In this document: piece by piece, positions 10,440 through 19,978 of the stretch
Layout of the letters: each line of letters starts with the position of its first letter
Position numbering within the stretch: position 1 is the stretch's first letter
Assembly: GCA_036824005.1 (NCBI GenBank)
Contig: DAITBA010000004.1
Span: 124,001-188,000, forward strand
Direction: 5' to 3'
Length of the DNA stretch: 64,000 bases
From: DAITBA01 sp036824005
GTDB lineage: Bacteria; Pseudomonadota; Gammaproteobacteria; Burkholderiales; Rhodocyclaceae
Made by a program: the position numbers and the translations under genes
The notes under the pieces: model-generated
The model's input: only the letters and a program-made list of their open reading frames with translations
What the model was told of the DNA's origin: nothing
Database searches by the model: none

Positions 10440-10748
10440 TCAACTTTCCTCCATCACGCACGCCAGCGGATGCTGGTGCTGGCGCGCAAACGCGCTGACT
10501 TGCTCGACCTTGCTCGCCGCGACATCCTTCGGATACACCCCGCAGAGTCCGGCACCTTCCCTATGCACTTTGAGCATGATCCGCGTTGCTTGTTCGCGGC
10601 TCATGGAAAAAAATCTCTGCAGCACGACGACGACGAAGTCCATAGGCGTGTAATCGTCATTCAGCAGCAACACTTTGTAAAGCGGCGGCGGCTTGACTTT
10701 GCTCCGCTCCGCTTCGAGCACAGAGTCGGTTTGCCTGCGCGTAGCCAT
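10440..10748 (-). CDS. clpS: ATP-dependent Clp protease adaptor ClpS
   Basis: ClpS (102 aa) recognises N-terminal destabilising residues and docks on the ClpA N domain. The core PPPLYKVLLLNDDYTPMDFV, the MLKVHREGAGLCGVYPKDVA helix-loop and the C-terminal PLACVMEE are diagnostic. ATG at 10748 is chosen; an in-frame TTG two codons earlier is possible. It is divergent from the cold-shock gene across a 366-bp interval. Confidence 0.97.
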   Translation of the reverse strand: MATRRQTDSVLEAERSKVKPPPLYKVLLLNDDYTPMDFVVVVLQRFFSMSREQATRIMLKVHREGAGLCGVYPKDVAASKVEQVSAFARQHQHPLACVMEES

Positions 10749-11114
10749 GCACAAATTCTAATCCGAATCATCGAATCTGCAAGCACGCAAAACCGCCGAA
10801 AAATATCCCCTGATCGAGACATCGATGCGAAGGAACAAGTACGCACTGCGGCCCACGGAATACGTGGCGGCGTTTCGCGGGAATGCAACAAAATGCTGTG
10901 ATGCAACATGGAAAAACCTTGCCAACCGCTTGACGGGCCCGAAAAAAGTAGCGTAAAAGGCGGGTGTGTTTGATTCAAGTTCTTTGCAGTACCGTTGGCC
11001 GCTGCGCTTCAATTTTGAATCCCGCGTCGTACCTCTGGTGGTTGCGATCTTGAAGTCCAAACATGAATGAGCCGGTTCGTCCGGGATGTGTGTTCAACGT
11101 GAGGAAATCGTTTT
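10749..11114. other. long divergent intergenic region with cold-shock gene leader
   Basis: This 366-bp stretch separates clpS from the cold-shock gene. It is more AT-rich than its flanks and no open frame in it looks real. By analogy with cspA-type genes it probably holds a long 5' untranslated leader for the cold-shock mRNA. I could not locate a convincing promoter or cold box by eye. Confidence 0.4.
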
Positions 11115-11318
11115 ATGGCAACAGGCACCGTTAAGTGGTTCAACGACGCAAAGGGGTATGGATTCATTACGCCGGATGACGGCAGCGAGGATCTTTTCGC
11201 GCACTTCTCCGCCATCAACATGAGCGGATTCAAGTCGCTGAAAGAGGGACAGAAGGTCTCCTTCGAAGTAACGCAGGGCCCAAAAGGCAAGCAGGCTTCG
11301 AATATCCAGACAGCTTGA
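11115..11318 (+). CDS. cold-shock protein, CspA family
   Basis: This 67-aa single cold-shock domain binds single-stranded RNA and DNA and acts as an RNA chaperone. RNP1 is KGYGFI and RNP2 is DLFAHF; the start MATGTVKWFND and the tail GPKGKQASNIQ are typical. GAGG lies 10 nt before ATG. It is monocistronic, with its own terminator downstream. The neighbourhood clpA-clpS-csp-icd recurs in betaproteobacteria. Confidence 0.98.
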   Translation: MATGTVKWFNDAKGYGFITPDDGSEDLFAHFSAINMSGFKSLKEGQKVSFEVTQGPKGKQASNIQTA

Positions 11319-11383
11319 TGTTCCGAGCGTGGAGCGGGCGCAGCCTCTAAGGCCGCCATCGCTTCCCCGGCACAGGTTACGAC

Positions 11384-11414
11384 AGCCCGACCGACTATTC
11401 GGCCGGGCTTTTTT
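11384..11414 (+). terminator. rho-independent terminator of the cold-shock gene
   Basis: AGCCCGACCG (11384-11393) pairs with CGGCCGGGCT (11400-11409), with one mismatch, around a short loop, followed by TTTTT. It lies 66 nt after the cold-shock stop. Confidence 0.8.
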
Positions 11415-11493
11415 GCGTCTGAAGGCGCTGCCCTGACAAGGGCGCGGCGTTAGCCGCGGCAGGTACGGCGCGGCGGCGAGGAAGGGCAACTGC

Positions 11494-11525
11494 GACAAAA
11501 CGAAAGGCCCCCATGCGGGGGCCTT
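11494..11525 (-). terminator. rho-independent terminator of icd
   Basis: A perfect 9-bp stem AAGGCCCCC/GGGGGCCTT (11504-11512, 11517-11525) with a 4-nt loop is followed on the minus strand by TTTCGTTTTG. It lies 22 nt downstream of the icd stop. Confidence 0.8.
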
Positions 11526-11547
11526 CGTCACTGTCGTAGTGAAGCGG

Positions 11548-12795
11548 CTACATGCGCTCGATCATGGCGCGGCCGAACTCGGAACAGGAGACCTCCTTTG
11601 CGCCATCCATCAGGCGGGCGAAGTCGTAGGTCACCACCTTGTCGATAATCGCCGCTTCCATGGAATTGATGATCAGGTCGGCAGCCTCCACCCAGCCCAT
11701 GTGACGGAGCATCATTTCCGCCGACAGGATCAGGGAGCCGGGATTGACCTTGTCCTGGCCGGCGTACTTCGGCGCCGTGCCATGGGTTGCCTCGAATACC
11801 GCGACATTGTCGGAAATATTGGCGCCGGGCGCGATGCCAATGCCGCCGACCTGGGCGGCCAGCGCATCGGAAATGTAATCACCGTTCAGGTTGAGCGTCG
11901 CGATCACGTCGTACTCGGCCGGCCGCAAGAGGATCTGCTGCAAGAAGGCATCGGCGATGGCATCCTTGATAATGATGTCCTTGCCGGACTTCGGGTTCTT
12001 CAGGGTGCACCACGGACCACCGTCGAGCAGCTTCGCGCCGAATTCGTGTTGGGCCAGCGCGTAGCCGTAGTCGCGGAACGCTCCCTCGGTGAATTTCATG
12101 ATGTTGCCCTTGTGCACAAAGGTCACCGATTTGCGGTTGTTGTCGATGGCGTACTGGATAGCTTTGCGGATCAGCCGCTCAGAGCCCTCGCGGGATACCG
12201 GCTTGATGCCGATGCCCGAGGTAGCCGGGAAGCGGATTTTCTTGACGCCCATCTCCTCCTGCAGGAACTTGATGACCTTGCGCGCGCCGTCGGTTTCCGC
12301 CGCCCACTCGATGCCGGCGTAGATGTCCTCCGTATTCTCGCGAAAAATGACCATGTCGGTTTTGGTCGGGTCCTTCAGGGGGCTGGGCACCCCTTTGAAG
12401 TAGCGCACGGGGCGCAGGCAGACGTAGAGGTCGAGTTCCTGGCGCATCGCCACGTTGAGCGAGCGGATGCCGCCGCCCACCGGCGTGGTCATCGGTCCCT
12501 TGATCGAGACGACGAATTCCCTTGCCGCCTGCAGCGTCTCGTCCGACAGCCAGACATCACCCCCGTAGAGGCGCGTGGATTTCTCGCCGGCGTAGATCTC
12601 CATCCACTGAATCTGGCGCCCACCTTTGTAGGCTTTCTTGACCGCGGCATCGACCACATCCTTCATCACCGGCGTGATGTCCACGCCGATACCATCGCCC
12701 TCGATGAAGGGAATGATCGGGTTGTCCGGAATCGCCTGTCCGGGCACGATCTTCTTCCCGTCTTGAGGCACCTTGATTAAAGAACTTGCGCTCAT
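11548..12795 (-). CDS. icd: isocitrate dehydrogenase (NADP+)
   Basis: Icd oxidatively decarboxylates isocitrate to 2-oxoglutarate and competes with isocitrate lyase. The 415-aa homodimer-type enzyme contains GGGIRSLNVAMRQELDLYVC, whose Ser is the residue phosphorylated by AceK in E. coli. The substrate and metal segment SDALAAQVGGIGIAPGANI and the NADP-site HGTAPKYAGQDKVNPGS are also present. ATG at 12795 follows GAGGGAGAAGG. It is divergent from aceK, whose product switches this enzyme off during growth on acetate or fatty acids. Confidence 0.98.
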   Translation of the reverse strand: MSASSLIKVPQDGKKIVPGQAIPDNPIIPFIEGDGIGVDITPVMKDVVDAAVKKAYKGGRQIQWMEIYAGEKSTRLYGGDVWLSDETLQAAREFVVSIKGPMTTPVGGGIRSLNVAMRQELDLYVCLRPVRYFKGVPSPLKDPTKTDMVIFRENTEDIYAGIEWAAETDGARKVIKFLQEEMGVKKIRFPATSGIGIKPVSREGSERLIRKAIQYAIDNNRKSVTFVHKGNIMKFTEGAFRDYGYALAQHEFGAKLLDGGPWCTLKNPKSGKDIIIKDAIADAFLQQILLRPAEYDVIATLNLNGDYISDALAAQVGGIGIAPGANISDNVAVFEATHGTAPKYAGQDKVNPGSLILSAEMMLRHMGWVEAADLIINSMEAAIIDKVVTYDFARLMDGAKEVSCSEFGRAMIERM

Positions 12796-12946
12796 TCCTT
12801 CTCCCTCGCTGTGCTATCAGTCGGCTGTGCAACGCGCGACATTATCTGTGATTTGCCAAGGATGTGCCAGCGCGCCCCGGGGCATCGGCGAGGCGTTCCG
12901 GGTTTACAATAGGCGCATTGCAACCGCTTGCCTCGCAGGCTACCAA

Positions 12947-14761
12947 ATGGAAATTCCAACCGGTCAGAATCCCGTCGCCCAGTCGATCGCGCAGGCCATG
13001 ATCGACGGGTTCAACAAGCACTATCGGCTGTTTCGCGAATCCAGCAGCCAGGCGAAGTTTCGCTTCGAGGCCGGCGACTGGGTGCAAGTCCAGCGCGCGG
13101 TGACTGAACGCATCCATTTCTACGATGATCGCGTTGAGGAGGCCGTGGAGCGGTTGCAACGGGAATTCAATGCCGGCGCGCTTGACGACAACACATGGCA
13201 ACAGGTGAAACTGCTCTACATAGGTCTGCTCACCAACCACAAGCAGCCCGAGCTGGCGGAGACGTTCTTCAATTCCGTTTTTTGCCGGATCATGTCGCGG
13301 CGGTACTTTCATAACGACTTCATATTCTGGCGGCCGGTGATCTCGACCGAATTCATCGAGGCGGATCCGCCGACCTATCGCAGCTACTACCCCAATCAGG
13401 TGGGCATGCGCCAGGCGATCCGCCAGATCTTCAACGACTTCGATTGGCAATGTCCGTTTGCCGACCTGGACCGCGATATTGCCTACGCCCTGACGACGGT
13501 CGAGCAATACCTCGGCGAATGGCCGCGCCCCCAGGCCAACTGCCAGATCCAGGTATTGCACTCGGCGTTTTATCGCAACAAAGCGGCATATGTCATCGGC
13601 AAGGCGGTGAACGGCAACAATGAATACCCCTTCGCGGTGCCCGTGCTGCACGACGGCGACGGGCGTCTGTACCTCGACACGATCCTGCTCGACACCGAGC
13701 GCATCTTCGTCCTGTTCAGCCTCAGTCGCGCCTATTTCATGGTGGACATGGACGTGCCGTCGGCTTATGTGCAGTTTTTGCGCTCCGTCATGCCGGGCAA
13801 GCCGAGGGCCGAGCTTTACACCATGCTCGGCCTGGGTAAGCAGGGAAAGACCATGTTTTATCGCGATCTGCTGCACCATCTGCGGCACTCGCGCGACAAC
13901 TTCATGATCGCGCCCGGTATCCGCGGCATGGTGATGCTCGTGTTTACCATGCCTTCGTATCCGTACGTGTTCAAGGTGATCAAGGATGTCATCCCGCCAC
14001 CGAAAGAAGTAGACCGCGCCACGGTGAAGGCGAAGTACGCTCTGGTGAAACGGCACGACCGCGTTGGGCGCATGGCCGACACTCTGGAGTTCTCGGATGT
14101 GGCCCTGCCCAAGGCGCGCTTTAGCCAGGAACTGCTGGAAGAACTGCGCCGGCTTGCTCCGTCCGTGCTGGAGGAAGAAAGCAACACCCTGGTGATCAAG
14201 CACCTATATATCGAGCGGCGCATGGAACCGCTGAACATCTTTCTCGACGCCGCCACCCCCGAGCAGGCGGACCAGGCGGTCCTCGAGTACGGTAACGCCA
14301 TACGCGAGCTTGCGGTGGCCAATATCTTTCCCGGCGACATGCTATGGAAGAACTTTGGCGTGGCACGCTTCGGCCGGGTCGTATTCTACGACTATGACGA
14401 GATCGAATACCTGACCGACTGCAATTTCCGCAAGATCCCGGATGCGCCCACGCCGGAACTGGAGATGTCCGGCGAGGTCTGGTACCCCGTGGCAAAGAAC
14501 GACGTCTTCCCCGAGGAATTCGCAACCTTCCTGCTTGGTTCGCCCAAGGTGCGCACCGCCTTCATGAAATACCACCGCGACCTGCTCTCGCCGGCGTTCT
14601 GGCGAGAGACCCAGAAGAGGATCAGCGCCGGACACCTGGAGGACTTCTTTCCGTATCCCGAGGCCATGCGCTTCTGCCGAATGTATGCGCAGCCCGAAGC
14701 CGGGCAGACACTTCGGCATGGTGCAGAGGCGGTCCCGGTTGCGGTCTCACCCGCGGCCTGA
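12947..14761 (+). CDS. aceK: isocitrate dehydrogenase kinase/phosphatase
   Basis: AceK phosphorylates and dephosphorylates Icd. The 604-aa product carries the ATP-site segment IRGMVMLVFTMPSYPYVFKV, with the catalytic-site Lys in VFKVIKD. It also has the switch region MADTLEFSDVALPKARF and the metal/catalytic cluster GDMLWKNFGVARFGRVVFYD with DYDEIEY. ATG at 12947 gives the family-length protein; an upstream in-frame extension is not homologous. Placement beside icd rather than in an aceBAK operon is common in betaproteobacteria. Confidence 0.96.
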   Translation: MEIPTGQNPVAQSIAQAMIDGFNKHYRLFRESSSQAKFRFEAGDWVQVQRAVTERIHFYDDRVEEAVERLQREFNAGALDDNTWQQVKLLYIGLLTNHKQPELAETFFNSVFCRIMSRRYFHNDFIFWRPVISTEFIEADPPTYRSYYPNQVGMRQAIRQIFNDFDWQCPFADLDRDIAYALTTVEQYLGEWPRPQANCQIQVLHSAFYRNKAAYVIGKAVNGNNEYPFAVPVLHDGDGRLYLDTILLDTERIFVLFSLSRAYFMVDMDVPSAYVQFLRSVMPGKPRAELYTMLGLGKQGKTMFYRDLLHHLRHSRDNFMIAPGIRGMVMLVFTMPSYPYVFKVIKDVIPPPKEVDRATVKAKYALVKRHDRVGRMADTLEFSDVALPKARFSQELLEELRRLAPSVLEEESNTLVIKHLYIERRMEPLNIFLDAATPEQADQAVLEYGNAIRELAVANIFPGDMLWKNFGVARFGRVVFYDYDEIEYLTDCNFRKIPDAPTPELEMSGEVWYPVAKNDVFPEEFATFLLGSPKVRTAFMKYHRDLLSPAFWRETQKRISAGHLEDFFPYPEAMRFCRMYAQPEAGQTLRHGAEAVPVAVSPAA

Positions 14762-14768
14762 TCCGGGC

Positions 14769-15320
14769 ATGGCCTGGGTTATCCTGTTCAACAAACCTTA
14801 TGGCGTATTGACCCAATTCCGGCCGGCGCCGGGGCGCGCGACGCTCAAGGACTTCCTGCCGATGGCCGACATCTACCCGGCCGGGCGTCTCGACGCCGAC
14901 AGCGAGGGCCTGCTCGTGCTCACCGGCGACGGACGCTTGCAGCAGCGCATTGCCGATCCGGCGCACAAGCTCGCCAAAACCTACTGGGCGCAGGTGGAGG
15001 GCGTGCCGGCGGTGTCGTCGCTCGACGCCCTCGAACGCGGGCTGGATCTGGGCGAGTTCGTCACCCGCCCGTGCATCGCACGGGCAATGCCCGAGCCGCA
15101 AGGACTGTGGCCGCGTGTTCCGCCCATCCGCGTGCGCCGCCACATCCCGACAAGTTGGATCATGATCAAATTGCGCGAAGGCAAGAACCGACAGGTGCGA
15201 CGCATGACTGCCAAGGTCGGGCATCCGACGCTGCGCCTTATTCGGCACGGCGTCGGACCGTGGACCATCGACGAACTGCCGCCTGGGCAGTGGCGCGAGG
15301 CCGGAGCCGATGATCTTTGA
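14769..15320 (+). CDS. rRNA large-subunit pseudouridine synthase (RluE-like, RsuA family)
   Basis: The 183-aa enzyme isomerises uridine in 23S rRNA. The RsuA-family signature is clear: NKPYGVLTQF at the N-terminus, GRLDADSEGLLVLTGDG with the catalytic Asp, and EGKNRQVRRMTAKVGHPTLRL. Lack of an S4 domain and the small size point to RluE rather than RluB or RsuA. ATG at 14769 lies 8 nt after the aceK stop, so it is probably cotranscribed. Confidence 0.92.
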   Translation: MAWVILFNKPYGVLTQFRPAPGRATLKDFLPMADIYPAGRLDADSEGLLVLTGDGRLQQRIADPAHKLAKTYWAQVEGVPAVSSLDALERGLDLGEFVTRPCIARAMPEPQGLWPRVPPIRVRRHIPTSWIMIKLREGKNRQVRRMTAKVGHPTLRLIRHGVGPWTIDELPPGQWREAGADDL

Positions 15321-15396
15321 AGGTTGACGGAAATCAATAAAATCGCCGCTGCGATCATTTAGAAACAGTCTCTCCTTCTTAGATGCCCCCGCCGCG

Positions 15397-15765
15397 ATGT
15401 CACGCCGACTCAAGACGACGACCTTGCCCGCGCACCGGGCAGTGTTTCTCACGTTTCTCATGCTGACTGCGGCAACTGCATCTCCGGTCGGTGCCGGCAG
15501 CGACACGGCACCGCCGGAATTTGTCGCCGGACTAGATCCGTCGCGGCGTCCGGCCGCGGTCCCGACGCTCACGGCAGCAGCACGCCCGCCGGGCTGGCGC
15601 GAGCGGGCGGTGTATGGCATAGGTGAGCCGACGACCGGACTGCGCTTCGTCGACGACCAGGGTGGCTGGTATACGCCGTTCATGCTGCCCGGAATGACGG
15701 ATCGATACGACCTGCGCGGCTGGCACCATCGGCCGCACGGACTCCGGAACGACGAACGGCGATGA
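15397..15765 (+). CDS. small exported protein, first gene of the molybdoenzyme operon
   Basis: I do not recognise this 122-aa protein. It has an N-terminal signal peptide (hydrophobic segment about residues 14-30, AxA-like end near 33). The mature part is Pro/Arg-rich, with aromatic patches (GGWYTPFMLPGM, RGWHHRPHG) and no Cys or heme motif. It is followed after 28 nt by the pentaheme cytochrome gene on the same strand, so a periplasmic accessory role in that respiratory system is plausible but inferred. Confidence 0.65.
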   Translation: MSRRLKTTTLPAHRAVFLTFLMLTAATASPVGAGSDTAPPEFVAGLDPSRRPAAVPTLTAAARPPGWRERAVYGIGEPTTGLRFVDDQGGWYTPFMLPGMTDRYDLRGWHHRPHGLRNDERR

Positions 15766-15793
15766 CAGGAGCGCCGAGCGTGCGGACGCGGCG

Positions 15794-16648
15794 ATGAAGA
15801 ACGGCACACTCGCCCTCTTCGTGATGATCATGATCGCCGGCGCCCTGGCGTGCGGTGTGCTCGTCGCGCATCAGGCTTCCCGTGCGCCGCGCATGATGGC
15901 GGGGCAGGCGCTGGCCGACGCGCCCCCGGCACGCCCCGACTACCTGCGTGCCGCCTACAGTCCGCTGCATTTCAAACCGGCCATCGACACCGCACGCGAC
16001 GAGCAATGCCTTGCTTGCCATCAGGAGGTGCTCTCGGACAAGGTGCGCGGCCGCTCGCCCGCAGGCCAGAATGCACAGGCGGTCAAAGCCTGGTACCAGC
16101 TGCTGGGCACCTACGATGGCGAGCAGGACACTTTTCATCGTCGGCATCTCGTGACGCCGCTTGCCAGGCGCCTGATGAATCTTCGGTGCAATACCTGCCA
16201 CCAGGGGCACGATCCGCGTGAGGAAGCGCCTAACCCGCCGAGCAGCACTGGTGCCGGCTTCACGCTGCGCAAGCAGGTCGATCCCGAGGCTACATGCCTG
16301 AAATGCCACGGCCAAATGAGCTGGCAGAACATGGGTCTGCCCGGGCCGTGGGAGGAGACAAAAGAGGCATTTCAGAACGACTGTCTGGTCTGCCACGCCG
16401 CCATCCGCACCGTGCGGCATCAGGTGACGTATCTGAACGCGTCGGCCATCGAGGAGACGGGCAAGAGCGGTTCCGATGCCTGCTACGGCTGCCACGGTGG
16501 CCGCGCCTGGTATCGCATCGCCTATCCGTACTCGCGCCATGCCTGGCCCGGGATGCCGGAGCAGGTTCCCGACTGGGCCAAGGGTCGGCCCGTCGCGTCA
16601 GAGGCGCGCTTCCGTACCGCGACCGCGGGCCCGACTGCCGAGCGCTGA
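15794..16648 (+). CDS. membrane-anchored pentaheme cytochrome c
   Basis: The 284-aa protein has one N-terminal hydrophobic segment (residues about 6-25; anchor or signal) and five CxxCH heme-binding motifs: CLACH (72), CNTCH (132), CLKCH (168), CLVCH (197) and CYGCH (230). Additional His residues could be distal ligands. It is probably a periplasm-facing electron carrier between the quinone pool or other cytochromes and the adjacent molybdoenzyme. It is not a standard four-heme NapC/NirT protein. No good ribosome site precedes the ATG, so translation may couple to the gene 28 nt upstream. Confidence 0.88.
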   Translation: MKNGTLALFVMIMIAGALACGVLVAHQASRAPRMMAGQALADAPPARPDYLRAAYSPLHFKPAIDTARDEQCLACHQEVLSDKVRGRSPAGQNAQAVKAWYQLLGTYDGEQDTFHRRHLVTPLARRLMNLRCNTCHQGHDPREEAPNPPSSTGAGFTLRKQVDPEATCLKCHGQMSWQNMGLPGPWEETKEAFQNDCLVCHAAIRTVRHQVTYLNASAIEETGKSGSDACYGCHGGRAWYRIAYPYSRHAWPGMPEQVPDWAKGRPVASEARFRTATAGPTAER

Positions 16649-16678
16649 GCCGCCCTGAACCGCAACCCTGCCACCCCT

Positions 16679-19264
16679 ATGAATCCCTCTGACAAGATAG
16701 CCGGCGACGCCATCGCGGCCCTGCTCAATCCCGCGCGGCGCAGCTTCATGAAATGCGTTGCCGGCGTGTCTGCCACAGCGGCCGCGGGCGGCCTGGTGAC
16801 GCTGGCGGCGCGCAAGGAGGCGCGTGCCTTCGCCTACGAACCCTATCCGCGCGATGACCAACTCACCACCGTGGTCACCAGTTGCGACCACAACTGCGGT
16901 GCGCGCCATATGCTGGTGGCACACAAGAAGGGCGACGTCATCGTGCGCCTGTCCACGGACGACGGCAGTTACCAGGCAGACGGGCACTACGGCATGGACA
17001 CCGAGGCCGTGCCGCAACTGCGCGCCTGCCTGCGCGGGCGCTCCTACCGCGCGCGCATCTATTCGCCCGAGCGGCTGCTTTATCCCATGATGCGCGCGGG
17101 CGTGCGCGGCGAGGGCAAGTTCAAGCGCGTGTCCTGGGATCAGGCACTGGATCACATCGCCGGAAAAATGGTGGAGCTAAAGCAGAAGTACGGTCCCACC
17201 GCCATCCTGGACCAGGCCTATGCCGGCACCTCTTACGGCGTGTTGCACAAGTCCGATCAGATCGAAGGGTTGCTGGCGCGCTTCCTCGGCATGTTCGGCT
17301 GCCGCACCAACTCCTGGTCGGTGCCCTCCTACCAGGGCACGACGTTCTCCTCGCGCATGACCTTCGGTACCATCGAGGACGGCAACGAGGACGATGCCTT
17401 CGCGCATTCGAAGCTGATCATCATGTGGGGCTGGAACCCGGCCTACACCTTCCACGGCGGCAACACCTTCTACTACATGCGCCTGGCCAAGCAGCGGGGC
17501 TGCAAGTTCGTGGTCGTCGATCCGCAATACACCGACTCGGCCGCCACCTACAATGCCTGGTGGATACCGATCCGGCCCAACACCGATGCTGCGATGCTCG
17601 CGGCCATGGCGTACCACGTCTTCACCAACAACCTGCAGGACCAGAGGTTCATCGACTGCTTCTGCCTGGGCATGGACGCGGGCACCATGCCGGTCGACCA
17701 CAAGGACAAGGAGAACTTCAAGGACTACATCCTCGGCAAGTACGACAACACGCCCAAGACGCCCGAGTGGGCCGAAGCGATCTGTGGTGTCAAGGCCGAG
17801 GACATCCGCAAGCTCGCACAGATGTATGCCACGACCAAGCCGGCCGCGCTCAAGGCGAGCTGGGCGCCAGGGCGCAACGCCTACGGCGAGCAGTACAACC
17901 GCATGGCCGCCGCCCTGCAGGCGATGACCGGCAACATCGGCGTGCTCGGCGGTTGCGCCGAGGGCGTGGGCAAGGCCTGGCATCCGGAGAGCGTTGCCTA
18001 TCCCTACGATGAGTTTGCCAATGTCTGGTTCGCTTCGATCAAGAGCGACCGCTGGGCGCACTGCGTGCTCAACTATCCCAACGTCAAGCGCGAGGAAATC
18101 GGCTGCTGGCCGCGCAACGACCAGCTCGACGGACTCATCCCGAACATCAAGGCGATTTGGTGGCATGGCTCGGACTGGTTCAACCAGCTCACGCATATCA
18201 ACAAGCAGATCGAGGCCATACAGAAGCTGGAACTCGTCGTGTGCGCCGACTCGACCATCACGCCCTCGGGGCTGTGGGCCGACGTGTTGCTGCCCATCGC
18301 CACGCACTTTGAGCGTCAGGATGTGGCGCTGCCCTGGTACAAGGGCCACTACTACATACACAGGCCCAAGGTGATCGAGCCGCTCGGGGAATCGAAGACC
18401 GACTTTCAGGTGTTCACCGAGTTGGCCTATCGGCTGGAGAAGCTCGACCCCACTCTCAAGGACTTCGGCCGCCGCTACAATCCCCGCGCCACCCGCGCTT
18501 ACTTCGACGATCCGGACGCCGTGGACGAGGCCTACCTCAAGGCCTGGTGGGAGAACCGGGTGATGAAGCACCAGGAAGTGGAGATGAGCTGGGAGGAGTT
18601 CAAGCGGCGCGGCGTCTACAAGTTCGAGCTGGAGAGTCCCTGGGTTGCCTTTCAGGAGCAGATCGAAGACGGCGAGCCGTTTCCCACGCCTTCCGGCAAG
18701 ATCGAGATCTTCTCCACCACCTTGGCCAAGATCACGGACTGGACCAAAACCCAGTACGGCTATCCGATTCCGGCCATCCCCAAGTGGATTGAACCCTTCG
18801 AGTCGCTCAACAGCCCGAAGACCAAGGAGTTCCCCTTTCACCTGGTCAGCCCGCACCCGCGCTGGCGCACGCATTCCATCTTCCACAACATCGGCTGGCT
18901 GCGCGAGACCTACCAGCAGGAAGTGACGCTGAACGCCGCCGACGCCGCCCGGCTGGGCATCGCCACTGGCGACATCGTGGAGGTATGGAACGAGCGCGGC
19001 CGGTGCGTCGTGCCGGCCTATGTCACCGAGCGCTGCCTGCCTGGCGTGGCGGTACTGCACGAAGGGGCGTGGATGGATCTGGACGATCAGGGCATCGATC
19101 GTGCCGGCAATCCCGATTTCCTTACCCTCGACGCGCCGAGCCCGGCCGGCGCATTCGCCTACAACACGGTGCTCGTGAATGTGCGCAAGACACAGCTCGC
19201 GCACAAACCCGGCTGGGACATGCTGGCGACGGCGCGCTCCCATGTTTTCCGGCGCGACTATTGA
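16679..19264 (+). CDS. DMSO-reductase-family molybdopterin oxidoreductase, catalytic subunit
   Basis: The 861-aa enzyme has a Tat signal (RRSFMK at residues about 21-26, then a hydrophobic stretch), so it folds with cofactor and is exported. It resembles DmsA throughout (ACLRGRSYRARIYSPERLLY, EGKFKRVSWDQALDHIA, FVVVDPQYTDSA). By eye alignment the Mo ligand is the Ser in SVPSYQG. The N-terminal FeS site reads CDHNCGARH-(about 40)-ACLRGRS: the third Cys of DmsA (CxxxCxxxC) is His here. Substrate is unknown; DMSO/TMAO-like oxides, oxyanions or a dehydrogenase role are all possible. Partner genes follow directly. Confidence 0.93.
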   Translation: MNPSDKIAGDAIAALLNPARRSFMKCVAGVSATAAAGGLVTLAARKEARAFAYEPYPRDDQLTTVVTSCDHNCGARHMLVAHKKGDVIVRLSTDDGSYQADGHYGMDTEAVPQLRACLRGRSYRARIYSPERLLYPMMRAGVRGEGKFKRVSWDQALDHIAGKMVELKQKYGPTAILDQAYAGTSYGVLHKSDQIEGLLARFLGMFGCRTNSWSVPSYQGTTFSSRMTFGTIEDGNEDDAFAHSKLIIMWGWNPAYTFHGGNTFYYMRLAKQRGCKFVVVDPQYTDSAATYNAWWIPIRPNTDAAMLAAMAYHVFTNNLQDQRFIDCFCLGMDAGTMPVDHKDKENFKDYILGKYDNTPKTPEWAEAICGVKAEDIRKLAQMYATTKPAALKASWAPGRNAYGEQYNRMAAALQAMTGNIGVLGGCAEGVGKAWHPESVAYPYDEFANVWFASIKSDRWAHCVLNYPNVKREEIGCWPRNDQLDGLIPNIKAIWWHGSDWFNQLTHINKQIEAIQKLELVVCADSTITPSGLWADVLLPIATHFERQDVALPWYKGHYYIHRPKVIEPLGESKTDFQVFTELAYRLEKLDPTLKDFGRRYNPRATRAYFDDPDAVDEAYLKAWWENRVMKHQEVEMSWEEFKRRGVYKFELESPWVAFQEQIEDGEPFPTPSGKIEIFSTTLAKITDWTKTQYGYPIPAIPKWIEPFESLNSPKTKEFPFHLVSPHPRWRTHSIFHNIGWLRETYQQEVTLNAADAARLGIATGDIVEVWNERGRCVVPAYVTERCLPGVAVLHEGAWMDLDDQGIDRAGNPDFLTLDAPSPAGAFAYNTVLVNVRKTQLAHKPGWDMLATARSHVFRRDY

Positions 19265-19297
19265 TCGGCGCCGACCGAACTTATCGACGGACATCCC

Positions 19298-19978
19298 ATG
19301 GCCAAGGCGGACGAGCACAATCGCGAGCAGATCAAGCAGGCGATCAAGAAGAAGAAGGCGACGACCTATGTCCCGGTCGTGCCGGACATGCAGCTCGGCT
19401 TCATCCACCACAACGTGGACTGCATCGGTTGTCGCGCCTGCGAGATCGCCTGCAAGGACAAAAACGGCCTGCCGCCGGGCCCGCGCTTCCGCCGCGTCAT
19501 GTACGTGGAAGGCGGAAGCTTCCCGGACGTGTTTGCCTACAAGGTAAATATGTCCTGCAATCACTGCGCCGAGCCGGCCTGTCTGCCGACCTGCCCGACC
19601 GGTGCCATCTGGAAGCGCCAGAAGGACGGCGTCGTCGATATCGACTCCACCCTGTGCATCGGCTGTCGGCGCTGCGAAGCCGCTTGTCCCTATGGCGCGC
19701 CGCAATACGATCCGACCGACAGGACGGTGAAGAAGTGCAATATGTGTGTCGATGAACTCGACGCCGGCCGCAAACCCTATTGCGTGTCTGCCTGCATGAT
19801 GCGCGTGCTCGACATCGGCCCCATCGACCAACTGCTTGCCGGCACTTATCAGACGCCTGTCATCGGTGCCAATGACAAACCGGTGACCTGCGTGAAGAAC
19901 ATGGCCAATCCCGCCCTCACCAGGCCTTCCATCGCGTTCATCGCCCACGGCAAGGGCAGAATTGAGGAGGGTGCGTGA
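19298..19978 (+). CDS. four-cluster ferredoxin subunit (DmsB-like)
   Basis: The 226-aa protein has the Cys pattern of DmsB/NrfC/TtrB electron-transfer subunits: CIGCRACEIAC, CNHCAEPACLPTC, CIGCRRCEAAC and CNMC...C groups, enough for four [4Fe-4S] clusters. It has no signal peptide, so it is probably exported by hitch-hiking on the Tat-targeted catalytic subunit. It would pass electrons between the molybdoenzyme and the pentaheme cytochrome. No DmsC-type multi-pass anchor gene follows. Confidence 0.93.
   Translation: MAKADEHNREQIKQAIKKKKATTYVPVVPDMQLGFIHHNVDCIGCRACEIACKDKNGLPPGPRFRRVMYVEGGSFPDVFAYKVNMSCNHCAEPACLPTCPTGAIWKRQKDGVVDIDSTLCIGCRRCEAACPYGAPQYDPTDRTVKKCNMCVDELDAGRKPYCVSACMMRVLDIGPIDQLLAGTYQTPVIGANDKPVTCVKNMANPALTRPSIAFIAHGKGRIEEGA

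Noticed and set aside
8411..10498. 695-codon plus-strand frame opposite clpA
   Set aside because: It is an antisense shadow of clpA codon bias with no recognisable motif.
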